Source: an uncultured Pelagibacteraceae bacterium
GTDB lineage: Bacteria; Pseudomonadota; Alphaproteobacteria; Pelagibacterales; Pelagibacteraceae
Length of the DNA: 64,000 nucleotides
Direction of reading: 5' to 3'
Assembly: GCA_902522385.1 (NCBI GenBank)
Contig: CABYVK010000001.1
Coordinates: 1 to 64,000 of the forward strand
A program made the position numbers and the translations under genes. The notes below the pieces were generated by a model. It saw only the letters and a list, made by a program, of their open reading frames with translations, ran no database searches and was not told the DNA's origin. Positions within the stretch are counted from its first letter, which is position 1. Every line of letters begins with the position of its first letter. This document shows, in pieces, positions 52,241-60,347 of the stretch.

Positions 52241-53442
52241 TTTATAAATTTTAATGCTTGTTTTATATCATTTATTATGTCTTTAGGATCCTCAAGTCCA
52301 ATATGCATCCTTATTATATGTTCATCTTTATTTACATGTGTAAATTGTCTATTACCTAGTGCTTGGTGTGTTTGATAAAGTGCTAAGCTCTCAAAACCTC
52401 CCCAACTAAATCCATATCCAAAAAGGTTTAACGAATTTACAAATTTTAACACAGAGTTTTTATTTTTTGATTTTATTTTAAATCCTAATAAACCTGAAGC
52501 TCCTGAATAATATTTTTTCCAAAATTTATAATTTTTACTACCTTTTTTATACGGATAAAAAACTTTAATTATTTTTTTCTGTTTTGATAAAAACTTTGAA
52601 ACTTTTAAGGCATTTTCTTGATGTTTGTCTAATCTTACATCTAAAGTTCTTATTCCTCTAAGAATTAAATATGCATCATCTGGACCTAATCTTAATCCTG
52701 ACACCTTACTTGTTTGTTCAACTAATTTAAAAACTCTTTTACTTATAGCTAAACTGCCACCCATTACATCTGAATGACCAGAATAATATTTTGTTGCAGA
52801 AACTATTGACATATCAAAACCTAATTTTATTGGTTTTAAAAAATATGGTGTTCCCCAAGTATTATCTATAGCTGTATAAATTTTATTTTTTTTTGCTAAC
52901 GCTACTATTTTTGATAAATCTTGAAATTCAAAAGTATTGCTTCCAGGATTTTCAACAAAAATAAGCTTTGTTTTTTTTGTAATCTTACTTTTAAGGTCGT
53001 TTAAATCTTTTGGATTATAAAATATTGCTCTAATATTAAATTTTTTTAAATATGTTTCTGTTAAAAGTCTTGATGGAGAGTAAACAGAATCTGTAACAAG
53101 TATTTCATCATCTGGTTTCACAACGCTTAACACTCCAAGAAATATTGCACCGAAACCTGTGGGTGTTAGATAAACCTTATAACATTCTTCAATTTTTTTT
53201 AATATTTGTTGTAATGCATATGTTGTGGATGTTCCCTGTCGGCCATAATCAAAATTTCCACTTACTGGATTTTTCAAATATTTATTTTGTGTTTTTTTAA
53301 TATCCTGCATAGATTTAAAGATAATTGTAGAAGCTCTAACTACTGGAGGGTTTACTGACTGGTTATGAAAATCTTTTGCTGTATGTTTGAGGAATGTTTT
53401 GAAAGAATTTCCCATAAAAAATTTGATATGTTGCTTAGACAA
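52237..53442 (-). CDS. metC: Cystathionine beta-lyase (PLP-dependent Cys/Met metabolism enzyme)
   Basis: 401 aa; 'GTSTTYALQQ', 'AIDNTWGTPYFLKPIKLGFDMSIVSATKYYSGHSDVMGGSL', 'SWGGFESLAL'. Confidence 0.88.
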   Translation of the reverse strand: MSKQHIKFFMGNSFKTFLKHTAKDFHNQSVNPPVVRASTIIFKSMQDIKKTQNKYLKNPVSGNFDYGRQGTSTTYALQQILKKIEECYKVYLTPTGFGAIFLGVLSVVKPDDEILVTDSVYSPSRLLTETYLKKFNIRAIFYNPKDLNDLKSKITKKTKLIFVENPGSNTFEFQDLSKIVALAKKNKIYTAIDNTWGTPYFLKPIKLGFDMSIVSATKYYSGHSDVMGGSLAISKRVFKLVEQTSKVSGLRLGPDDAYLILRGIRTLDVRLDKHQENALKVSKFLSKQKKIIKVFYPYKKGSKNYKFWKKYYSGASGLLGFKIKSKNKNSVLKFVNSLNLFGYGFSWGGFESLALYQTHQALGNRQFTHVNKDEHIIRMHIGLEDPKDIINDIKQALKFIK

Positions 53443-53486
53443 TGCTATATCCCACTAAAATGTCAATAAAATTAACATAGGATTAA

Positions 53487-53570
53487 ATGAGTTACCCAAA
53501 AAAACATAGAGGCCGTAGAAAACAAGGGTCTAAAAAAAGAAGAGCTAAAAGAAAAAATAAAAAGAAATAA
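53487..53570 (+). CDS. Tiny highly basic protein, 27 aa (candidate ribosome-associated peptide)
   Basis: Hand translation: MSYPKKHRGRRKQGSKKRRAKRKNKKK*; 16 of 27 residues Lys/Arg; sits alone between metC and mnmA on the opposite strand. Confidence 0.5.
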   Translation: MSYPKKHRGRRKQGSKKRRAKRKNKKK

Positions 53571-53578
53571 TTTTTCTA

Positions 53579-54697
53579 CTATTCTTTAATCCATCCACCA
53601 CCAAGAACTTTGTAACCGAACTGGTCTTTACGATAAAAAACACATGCTTGACCAGGTGAAATGCCATCCTCAGGAAATGCTAAATTAACTTTTGCACTAT
53701 TGTTAGCTATTAAATCAACCTTTGCCTCTAAAAGACTTCCAGTAGATCTAACTTTAACAAACAGATTTTGATCTAAATCATCTTTATTGGTTAATAAATT
53801 TATTTCCTTTAAAAAAATTGTTTTTTTTCCAAGTTTTTCTTTAGGTCCAACTATTATTTCATTTTTATTAGAATTAATCTTTAATACATAAAGGGCTTCT
53901 TTGTCTGAAACTTTAATGCCTTTACGTTGTCCAATTGTAAAATTGATAATTCCGTCATGAACACCAATTACATCACCGTCTAAATTTTTTATATTTCCTT
54001 TCTGAAAGGAGTCTGGTCTAAACTTTTGTATTACCGAAGTGTAATCGCCATTTGGAACAAAACAAATATCTTGGCTGTCAGGTTTGTTGGCTACATTTAA
54101 ATCTAGATTTTTTGCTATTTCTCTAGTTTTATCTTTTAGCATTCCACCAAGTGGAAATCTTAAATAATCTAATTGTTCTCTGGTAGTATTAAATAAAAAA
54201 TAACTTTGGTCTCTATTTTCATCTATAGCTCTATACATGTTTGTTGTTTTGTTTTCTGTAATACTTTTTACATAATGGCCTGTAACTAATGCATCCGCTT
54301 TGAGTTCTTTTGAAACTTCAAATAAATCTTTAAATTTAACAGTTTGATTACATTGAACACATGGAATTGGAGTTTCACCTTTTAAATAACTCTCAACAAA
54401 ATTATCTATAACACCTTGTTTAAACTTATCTTGGTAATATAAAATTCTATGTTCTATACCTAGCTTATGCGCAACGCGTTTAGCATCCATTATGTCTTGA
54501 CCTGAGCAACACTGTTTTGATGCTGCTACTTCTTTTCCATCATCATATAATTTTAAAGTTATCCCAATTACATTAAAACCCTCTTGCTTCATAATACCTG
54601 CGACAGTAGAAGAATCTACTCCACCAGACATCGCAACAACAACAGTTGTATCTGAAGATTTTTTATCTAAGCCTATAGAATTTAAATTTTTATTCAT
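53579..54697 (-). CDS. mnmA: tRNA-specific 2-thiouridylase
   Basis: 372 aa; '[21 protein letters not shown]', '[14 protein letters not shown]', '[11 protein letters not shown]', '[11 protein letters not shown]'. Confidence 0.97.
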   Translation of the reverse strand: MNKNLNSIGLDKKSSDTTVVVAMSGGVDSSTVAGIMKQEGFNVIGITLKLYDDGKEVAASKQCCSGQDIMDAKRVAHKLGIEHRILYYQDKFKQGVIDNFVESYLKGETPIPCVQCNQTVKFKDLFEVSKELKADALVTGHYVKSITENKTTNMYRAIDENRDQSYFLFNTTREQLDYLRFPLGGMLKDKTREIAKNLDLNVANKPDSQDICFVPNGDYTSVIQKFRPDSFQKGNIKNLDGDVIGVHDGIINFTIGQRKGIKVSDKEALYVLKINSNKNEIIVGPKEKLGKKTIFLKEINLLTNKDDLDQNLFVKVRSTGSLLEAKVDLIANNSAKVNLAFPEDGISPGQACVFYRKDQFGYKVLGGGWIKE

Positions 54698-54738
54698 AAG
54701 GTGGTATTTATACTTATTTATAATATAAGTTAAATTAA

Positions 54739-54909
54739 ATGATTTTAGATTATGAACCAGGTGACAAAGTCACGAATCCTCAAAAAAAAGAATGGGGTAT
54801 TGGCCAAGTACAATCTATAATTAATGATAAAGTAACAGTTAATTTTGAAAATGCTGGAAAAAAAGTGATTAATTCAAAAAATGTTGAGCTAAAAAAACTA
54901 GGAAAATAA
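54739..54909 (+). CDS. DUF3553-like small protein, 56 aa
   Basis: Hand translation: [56 protein letters not shown]; '[20 protein letters not shown]' pattern of DUF3553. Confidence 0.75.
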   Translation: MILDYEPGDKVTNPQKKEWGIGQVQSIINDKVTVNFENAGKKVINSKNVELKKLGK

Positions 54910-54911
54910 AC

Positions 54912-55676
54912 GTGGACTTAAAAAAGATTGTAGAAAGTTTAATTGAAAGTTTTTTAGAAGCAGGAGATTTAGCTATCAAATTAAGAGAAAGGGGTTTAAT
55001 AAATAAAATTAAAACAGATAATACGCCAGTAAGCAATGGTGATCTGGAAGTAAATAAATTTATAACAAATAAAATTTCTAAGGTTACTCCTAACTTACCT
55101 ATCATTTCTGAAGAAACTCATGAAAATAAAGATATTGAAAATTTAAATGATTTTTGGCTTGTTGATCCTATTGATGGAACTTATGATTATATAAATAACT
55201 TAGAAGAATTTACCATTAATGCAGGTTTGATAATAAATAACAAGCCTGTTGCAGGATTAATAAATGCTCCTGCAAAAAAAAGAATGTTTTATTCATTTGA
55301 AATAGGAAATGCTTTTGAATTTAGTAACGGTAAAAAAATAAACCTAAGTAATTTACGTTATAATAAAACAGAAAATTTAAAATTCATTTCATACTCAACT
55401 AAAATAAAGCCTGAAATTCAAAAAATTTATGATGATTTGGGAGTAAAAGAAAATATTAGAATGAAAAGTTCTTTGAAATTCTGTGTCGTTGCTGCTGGTG
55501 AATATGATGGTTATGTTGCTGAGCCTAGGGCATATGAATGGGATATCGCAGCTGGACATGCAATTTTAGAGCATTCAGGAGGAACTGTAACTGATTTTGA
55601 AGGAAATGAAATTTTGTATGGAAAAAAAGATTTAAAAAATCCAAGTATAATTTTGAAAAATAAAAATATTTTATAA
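54912..55676 (+). CDS. cysQ: Inositol monophosphatase superfamily, CysQ-like 3'(2'),5'-bisphosphate nucleotidase
   Basis: 254 aa; 'PIISEETHE', 'DFWLVDPIDGTYDYINNLEEFTINAGLI', 'AEPRAYEWDIAAGHAILEHSGG'. Confidence 0.8.
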   Translation: MDLKKIVESLIESFLEAGDLAIKLRERGLINKIKTDNTPVSNGDLEVNKFITNKISKVTPNLPIISEETHENKDIENLNDFWLVDPIDGTYDYINNLEEFTINAGLIINNKPVAGLINAPAKKRMFYSFEIGNAFEFSNGKKINLSNLRYNKTENLKFISYSTKIKPEIQKIYDDLGVKENIRMKSSLKFCVVAAGEYDGYVAEPRAYEWDIAAGHAILEHSGGTVTDFEGNEILYGKKDLKNPSIILKNKNIL

Positions 55677-55819
55677 TGGATGAACAATTAAGAATAATAC
55701 TAATAATTATTGTATCTGTTTCAATTTTTGGATTATTGGTGTTCGTTTTCGTAAAAAATTACATAAGAAATAAAATAAATCAGCTTGTAAAAGAAGAAAA
55801 AGATAAAAAGTTAAAGTAG
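55676..55819 (+). CDS. Small single-TM protein, 47 aa
   Basis: Hand translation: MDEQLRIILIIIVSVSIFGLLVFVFVKNYIRNKINQLVKEEKDKKLK*; start overlaps the cysQ stop (TAATG). Confidence 0.55.
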   Translation: MDEQLRIILIIIVSVSIFGLLVFVFVKNYIRNKINQLVKEEKDKKLK

Positions 55820-56374
55820 ATTTATTATTTTTAAATATTCGTTTTTTTCTATATCCATTACTTTTTTTGATGTTTCAAAATCAAATCCATTTCTTGCAAG
55901 TAACGATATATCTTTTTTATAAAATAAAGTTCTATTATCCTCTGCTCTAGCTGGACCAATCCTTTTCTTTTTACATAATTTAATTGCAGAAAAAAAATCT
56001 TGATCAGAGTTGTCTTCTTTTATTTTCTCAACTGTATCTTTGATAAATGTTTCATTTATACCTTTTCCTATTAAATAACTTCTAATTTTGTTAATTGAGT
56101 TTCCTCTTTGGATCATGCTTTTAGCTTTACTTTCAGAATAAAATTGATCATTTATAAATCTATTTTTTTCTAAGTCGGACAAAACAATATCAATCAATTT
56201 ATTTACATCTTTTTTTCTTACATCAGACGATGATAGTTTCATGTATTTTTTTAATAAATAGGTTTTGAGTTGTTGTTTTGAAGGAGCATACTTTTCAACA
56301 TAAGCAAAGGCAAAATTACGCATCTCATCAATAGTTACTTGAAGTGTTTTTTTTCTATTTCTTATAGGAATCAT
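55811..56374 (-). CDS. recX: RecX family regulatory protein
   Basis: 187 aa; 'YVEKYAPSKQQLKTYLLKK', 'RFINDQFYSESKAKSMIQRGNSINKIRSYLIGKGI'. Confidence 0.8.
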   Translation of the reverse strand: MIPIRNRKKTLQVTIDEMRNFAFAYVEKYAPSKQQLKTYLLKKYMKLSSSDVRKKDVNKLIDIVLSDLEKNRFINDQFYSESKAKSMIQRGNSINKIRSYLIGKGINETFIKDTVEKIKEDNSDQDFFSAIKLCKKKRIGPARAEDNRTLFYKKDISLLARNGFDFETSKKVMDIEKNEYLKIINLL

Positions 56375-56400
56375 TCTTAGATTTAATATAATATATCTAA

Positions 56401-56874
56401 ATGATTGAACAAATTTATACTTATTTCACAATTGAGACACTTTACATGTGGATCAACCTTGGTGTTCTACCTTTTTGGTTTATCTTAATAGTGTTTCCTC
56501 AATCACATTTAAGTAGAATTTTTGTAACATCAATTTTTCCTTTTTTCATATTAAGTGGTGTGTATATCTTCATTTTATATAAATCTTATTTAATTGGTTA
56601 TGATTTTGATGGAAATTTCTCTCTTTACTTAGGTCTAAGTGATCTATCTAGATTGTTTGAAGACCATTTGTACATAATGATTTTTTGGACTCATTTCATA
56701 GCAATTAACTTATTTATTGGTGGTTGGATTGTTAAAGATTCTCAAAAGTTTTCTATAAATAAAATTTTGATGGCTGTGCCATTAATTTTGACTTATTTAA
56801 TTGGTCCAATAGGTTTGTTTTTATACTGGATAATAAGAATTTTTTACGCGAAAAGAATTAGTTTATATGAGTAA
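56401..56874 (+). CDS. DUF4281 / ABA4-like membrane protein
   Basis: 157 aa, 4 TM; 'WTHFIAINLFIGGWIVKDSQ', 'LTYLIGPIGLFLYWIIR' typical of the ABA4-like family. Confidence 0.8.
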   Translation: MIEQIYTYFTIETLYMWINLGVLPFWFILIVFPQSHLSRIFVTSIFPFFILSGVYIFILYKSYLIGYDFDGNFSLYLGLSDLSRLFEDHLYIMIFWTHFIAINLFIGGWIVKDSQKFSINKILMAVPLILTYLIGPIGLFLYWIIRIFYAKRISLYE

Positions 56875-57445
56875 TCATATAGATTTTTATTTCGATATAA
56901 TTAGCCCATATGCATATATTGCACACAAAAAAATTCTTAAACATAAAAATATCATATTTAATTACAAACCAGTATATTTAGGTGGTCTTCATAAGCTAGC
57001 TGGAATTGATTCTCCTGCATTTAATAAATTCAAATTGAAAAATAATATAAACGATTGCAATTTGGTATCTGAGAAAAATAATATTGAATTCAAATGGAAT
57101 TCTAATTTTCCAATAAATTCTTTAAATATAATGAGGGGATATATTAGTGTTAGTAAGGATAAGCAAAATGATTACTTAAATTGTTTTTTTGATGCTTATT
57201 GGAAAGATAATCTTGACTTATCGAATGTTGAAATTATGTCAAAATTAATAAGGGATTTAAGTATTGATAGTGATGAATTTTTTCAATCTATAAAAGAACA
57301 ATCAGTTAAAGATAAATTGATTAAATTAACTACCGATGCTTTTGAAAAAGAAGTTTTTGGAACTCCAACCTTTATAGTTAATAATAAAATTTTTTGGGGG
57401 CAAGATAGGCTTGAGTATGCTTTAGAAGAATTTGATCCTAATTAA
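56867..57445 (+). CDS. 2-hydroxychromene-2-carboxylate isomerase-like (DsbA/GST-kappa fold)
   Basis: 192 aa; 'DFYFDIISPYAYIAHKKI', 'AFEKEVFGTPTFIVNNKIFWGQDRLEYALE'. Confidence 0.85.
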   Translation: MSNHIDFYFDIISPYAYIAHKKILKHKNIIFNYKPVYLGGLHKLAGIDSPAFNKFKLKNNINDCNLVSEKNNIEFKWNSNFPINSLNIMRGYISVSKDKQNDYLNCFFDAYWKDNLDLSNVEIMSKLIRDLSIDSDEFFQSIKEQSVKDKLIKLTTDAFEKEVFGTPTFIVNNKIFWGQDRLEYALEEFDPN

Positions 57446-57825
57446 ATTATTTTAAATTTACTACCAGCTAGAGAGCCAAAACCACCATCAATATGTGATA
57501 CTTTTTTATATCCCATATCTTTTAATGATTTTACAGCTAAAGCTGATCTTACACCTCCTGCACAAAATAAAACAAATTCTTTATTTTGGTCTATTTGTCC
57601 ATTTTGAAATACTGGGCTATTAGGATCTAGATATACTTCAAGCATTCCTCTTGGAATATGACTTGCTCCTTCAACACTACCAGTATTTTCTAGCTCATTA
57701 CTTTCTCTTATATCAATAAGATTACAATTTTTATTTTGAACCATGTTATAAGCTTCATCAGCATTAATTGTTTTAATTTCACTCATAGCCTCAGAGACTA
57801 AATTTTGGATTGTTTTAATTGTCAT
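57442..57825 (-). CDS. Rhodanese-like domain protein
   Basis: 127 aa; 'NLIDIRESNELENTGSVEGASHIPRGMLE', 'FVLFCAGGVRSALAVKSLKDMGYKKVSHIDGGF'. Confidence 0.9.
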   Translation of the reverse strand: MTIKTIQNLVSEAMSEIKTINADEAYNMVQNKNCNLIDIRESNELENTGSVEGASHIPRGMLEVYLDPNSPVFQNGQIDQNKEFVLFCAGGVRSALAVKSLKDMGYKKVSHIDGGFGSLAGSKFKII

Positions 57826-57872
57826 AATTTTATTTTTAAATTACCTTAAAAAGATTATATTGCTATAAAATT

Positions 57873-58343
57873 ATGTTAAAAATCAATACTAAAGCTCCAT
57901 CATTTATAGTTCCATCAACAACAAATAATAATTATTCATTAAAAAATTCAATTGGAAAATATGTTGTTTTGTACTTTTATCCAAAAGACGATACTCCTGG
58001 GTGTACTATTGAAACTAATGATTTCAACAAACTTCTATCTAAGTTTAAAAAATTAGACTGTGAAGTATATGGTTTATCAAAAGATAGTTTAATAAGTCAT
58101 AATAAATTTAGAGATAAATATAAAATTAAGTTTGATTTACTCGCCGATGAAGAAATTAAAGTTCTTAAAAAATATAAAGTTTGGGGTAAAAAAAAATTTA
58201 TGGGCCGCGAATTTATGGGAATAATTAGATCGACTTATTTAATCGATAAAAAAGGCAAAATACTTAAGGTTTGGGGTAATGTTAAAGTAAAAGACCATGC
58301 TAAAGAAGTATTAGAAACTCTTCAAAATATTGTAAAAAAATAA
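57873..58343 (+). CDS. bcp: Thioredoxin-dependent peroxiredoxin (Bcp/PrxQ)
   Basis: 156 aa; 'KAPSFIVPSTTNNNYSLKN', 'VVLYFYPKDDTPGCTIETNDF', 'GLSKDSLISHNKFRDKY'. Confidence 0.93.
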   Translation: MLKINTKAPSFIVPSTTNNNYSLKNSIGKYVVLYFYPKDDTPGCTIETNDFNKLLSKFKKLDCEVYGLSKDSLISHNKFRDKYKIKFDLLADEEIKVLKKYKVWGKKKFMGREFMGIIRSTYLIDKKGKILKVWGNVKVKDHAKEVLETLQNIVKK

Positions 58344-58367
58344 AAAGGCCCCATTTGTGGGGCCTTT
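58344..58367 (-). terminator. Intrinsic terminator for amt transcript (possibly also bcp)
   Basis: 10-bp stem AAAGGCCCCA/TGGGGCCTTT, 4-nt loop; followed on the minus strand by TTATTTTTTT. Confidence 0.85.
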
Positions 58368-58409
58368 AGTTAACTAACTAGAGAGAGAGATTATAGTTAA
58401 TTTTTTATT

Positions 58410-58454
58410 AGAGGCTCTTCAATGAGATAACGACATGGAGATCGAAGAGCCTCT
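58410..58454. repeat. 11-bp perfect inverted repeat with 23-nt loop in the amt 3' UTR
   Basis: AGAGGCTCTTC (58410-58420) / GAAGAGCCTCT (58444-58454). Confidence 0.9.
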
Positions 58455-58467
58455 ATATTGTATACAA

Positions 58468-59769
58468 TTAGTCTCGTATTGCGTATGCTATTACTCCTGT
58501 TTCCGTTACGTCAGTACCTTTGGCTTCAGCCTCTTTACTCAATCTAATTCCAAAAGTAGCTTTCATAGCCGAGAACACGATATATGACACCACAAATACA
58601 AATATGTTAATTGATAGCACACCAATTAATTGTGCACTAAATGATGCATCAGCGTTTGTTATAGGCACTGCTAATGTTCCCCATATTCCAGCAAACATAT
58701 GAGCTGGAATTGCACCTACCACATCGTCAAGTTTGAAACTAAAAAGTAATTTTGTTCCAAATACTACGATTAAACCACCTACAGCACCTATTAAAATAGC
58801 CGCTAATGGCGATGGTGCTAATGGTTCAGCTGTTACAGCTACAAGACCACCAATTGCTCCATTTAACATTTGAATAACGTCAGTTTTACCAAACATTAAT
58901 CTCGTAATTACTGCAGCGGCCATTACACCACCAGCAGCAGCAAGATTAGTGTTTATAAAAATACTGGATACAGCTACTGCATCATCAAATGTTCCAATTG
59001 CTAGTTGAGATCCACCATTGAATCCAAACCAACCTAACCACAAGATAAATACACCAATTGTTACTAAAGGTATTGAAGAAGCAGCAAAAGGTCTAATAGC
59101 TTTCGCCTCACCTTTACTACCAAATCTTCCATATCTAGCACCTAACAACATGATACCTGCTAAAGCAGCTGCACCACCTGTTGAGTGTACTAATGTTGAA
59201 CCAGCAAAATCAGAGAAGCCTAGTTCTGCTAACCAGCCTCCACCCCATTGCCAACCCATAACGATTGGATAAATAATTCCAGACAGGATAGCTGCGAAAA
59301 GAAAGAATGGCCAAAGCTTTACCCTCTCAGCCATAGCACCTGAACAAATTGAAACTGTTGTTGCACAAAAAACCATTTGAAAATACCAGTCAGAACCGTC
59401 AGCATATCCAGTATCAACTGAACTTGCATCTGACCACGGTGTGAATGTTCCTATATATCCACCCTCTGGTATTCCGTACGCTAAGTTATATCCAAATAAC
59501 CAAAACATAATTCCGGCAATTGAGTAAAGACCAATGTTCTTTGCACAAATTACAGAAACACTTTTAGAAGTTACCATACCAGATTCTAGCATCGCAAAAC
59601 CCGCTGCCATGAACATGACCATGAAACCACACATTAAAAATAGTAGTGAATTGAATATAGCCTGAACTTCAGCAGAAACTGTTGTCTCTGCCATACCCGC
59701 ACTACTCATGTTTAATAAAAATACCAAACTAAGAATTGGTGCGGACATTTTTTTTATAAATTTAGTCAT
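58468..59769 (-). CDS. amt: Ammonium transporter with signal peptide
   Basis: 433 aa; 'GFAMLESGMV', 'DFAGSTLVHSTGGAAALAGIMLLGARYGRFG', 'LWLGWFGFNGGS', 'AHMFAGIWGTLAVPI'. Confidence 0.97.
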   Translation of the reverse strand: MTKFIKKMSAPILSLVFLLNMSSAGMAETTVSAEVQAIFNSLLFLMCGFMVMFMAAGFAMLESGMVTSKSVSVICAKNIGLYSIAGIMFWLFGYNLAYGIPEGGYIGTFTPWSDASSVDTGYADGSDWYFQMVFCATTVSICSGAMAERVKLWPFFLFAAILSGIIYPIVMGWQWGGGWLAELGFSDFAGSTLVHSTGGAAALAGIMLLGARYGRFGSKGEAKAIRPFAASSIPLVTIGVFILWLGWFGFNGGSQLAIGTFDDAVAVSSIFINTNLAAAGGVMAAAVITRLMFGKTDVIQMLNGAIGGLVAVTAEPLAPSPLAAILIGAVGGLIVVFGTKLLFSFKLDDVVGAIPAHMFAGIWGTLAVPITNADASFSAQLIGVLSINIFVFVVSYIVFSAMKATFGIRLSKEAEAKGTDVTETGVIAYAIRD

Positions 59770-59800
59770 AAGACCTCCACTTGTTTAAGAGGAGTCTTAT
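59768..59800 (-). promoter_or_regulatory. Hairpin sequestering the Shine-Dalgarno and start codon of amt (candidate RNA regulatory element)
   Basis: Minus-strand RNA AUAAGACUCC UCUUAAACAAGU GGAGGUCUUAU(G): 10 bp with one bulged G, then U-U mismatch and 3 more bp closing an AAAC loop. Confidence 0.6.
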
Positions 59801-59865
59801 AGTTTCAATAAAATTTAAAAGTAACGCTGATTAGGTAAAGTGGGTATGCATTTTTTGCATATAGT

Positions 59866-59903
59866 AACAGCCCTAAACATTTTTTGAAAACTTTAGGGCT
59901 GTT
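59866..59903 (-). other. 12-bp stem-loop downstream of the HU gene, upstream of amt
   Basis: AACAGCCCTAAA (59866-59877) / TTTAGGGCTGTT (59892-59903), 14-nt loop; no downstream T run, so not a canonical terminator. Confidence 0.75.
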
Positions 59904-59914
59904 AAAAAAAAATA

Positions 59915-60190
59915 TTATCTGTTGAATACTTCTTTTAAAGCTTTAGCTGGTAAGAATTTTACCTTTTGAGAAGCAGCAATTTGAATCTGCTCACCCGTTC
60001 TTGGGTTTCTTCCAACTCTCGCTTTTCTCTTAGCAACTTTGTAAGTACCGAATCCAGCAATTTTTACTGAATCATCACCTTTTAGAGCATCTAAAATAGT
60101 GTTGGTAATTGTATCAAAAGTTCGCTCAGCATCTGCTTTGCTCAAATTTAATGAGCCAGAAAGCTTAGCAATTAGTTGTTTTTTATTCAT
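59915..60190 (-). CDS. hup: DNA-binding protein HU
   Basis: 91 aa; 'MNKKQLIAKLSGSLNLSKADAERTFD', 'IAGFGTYKVAKRKARVGRNPRTGEQIQIAASQKVKFLPAKALKE'. Confidence 0.97.
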   Translation of the reverse strand: MNKKQLIAKLSGSLNLSKADAERTFDTITNTILDALKGDDSVKIAGFGTYKVAKRKARVGRNPRTGEQIQIAASQKVKFLPAKALKEVFNR

Positions 60191-60347
60191 TTTAGCTCCG
60201 GTTTTGTTGGTTAATATTTATACTTATCATAAACGTTGATAAATCAAGCTTTTTTTTAGTATTAAGTTTTTAAAAACACACAATATCTTGTAAAAACTTA
60301 AATTAATGTTGGATTTATTGACTTTTTTAGACGTATTAGAATGTGAA

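Noticed and set aside
56867-57445. 2-hydroxychromene-2-carboxylate isomerase as evidence of naphthalene degradation
   Set aside because: No other aromatic catabolic genes nearby; family members often act as glutathione-dependent/DsbA-like enzymes
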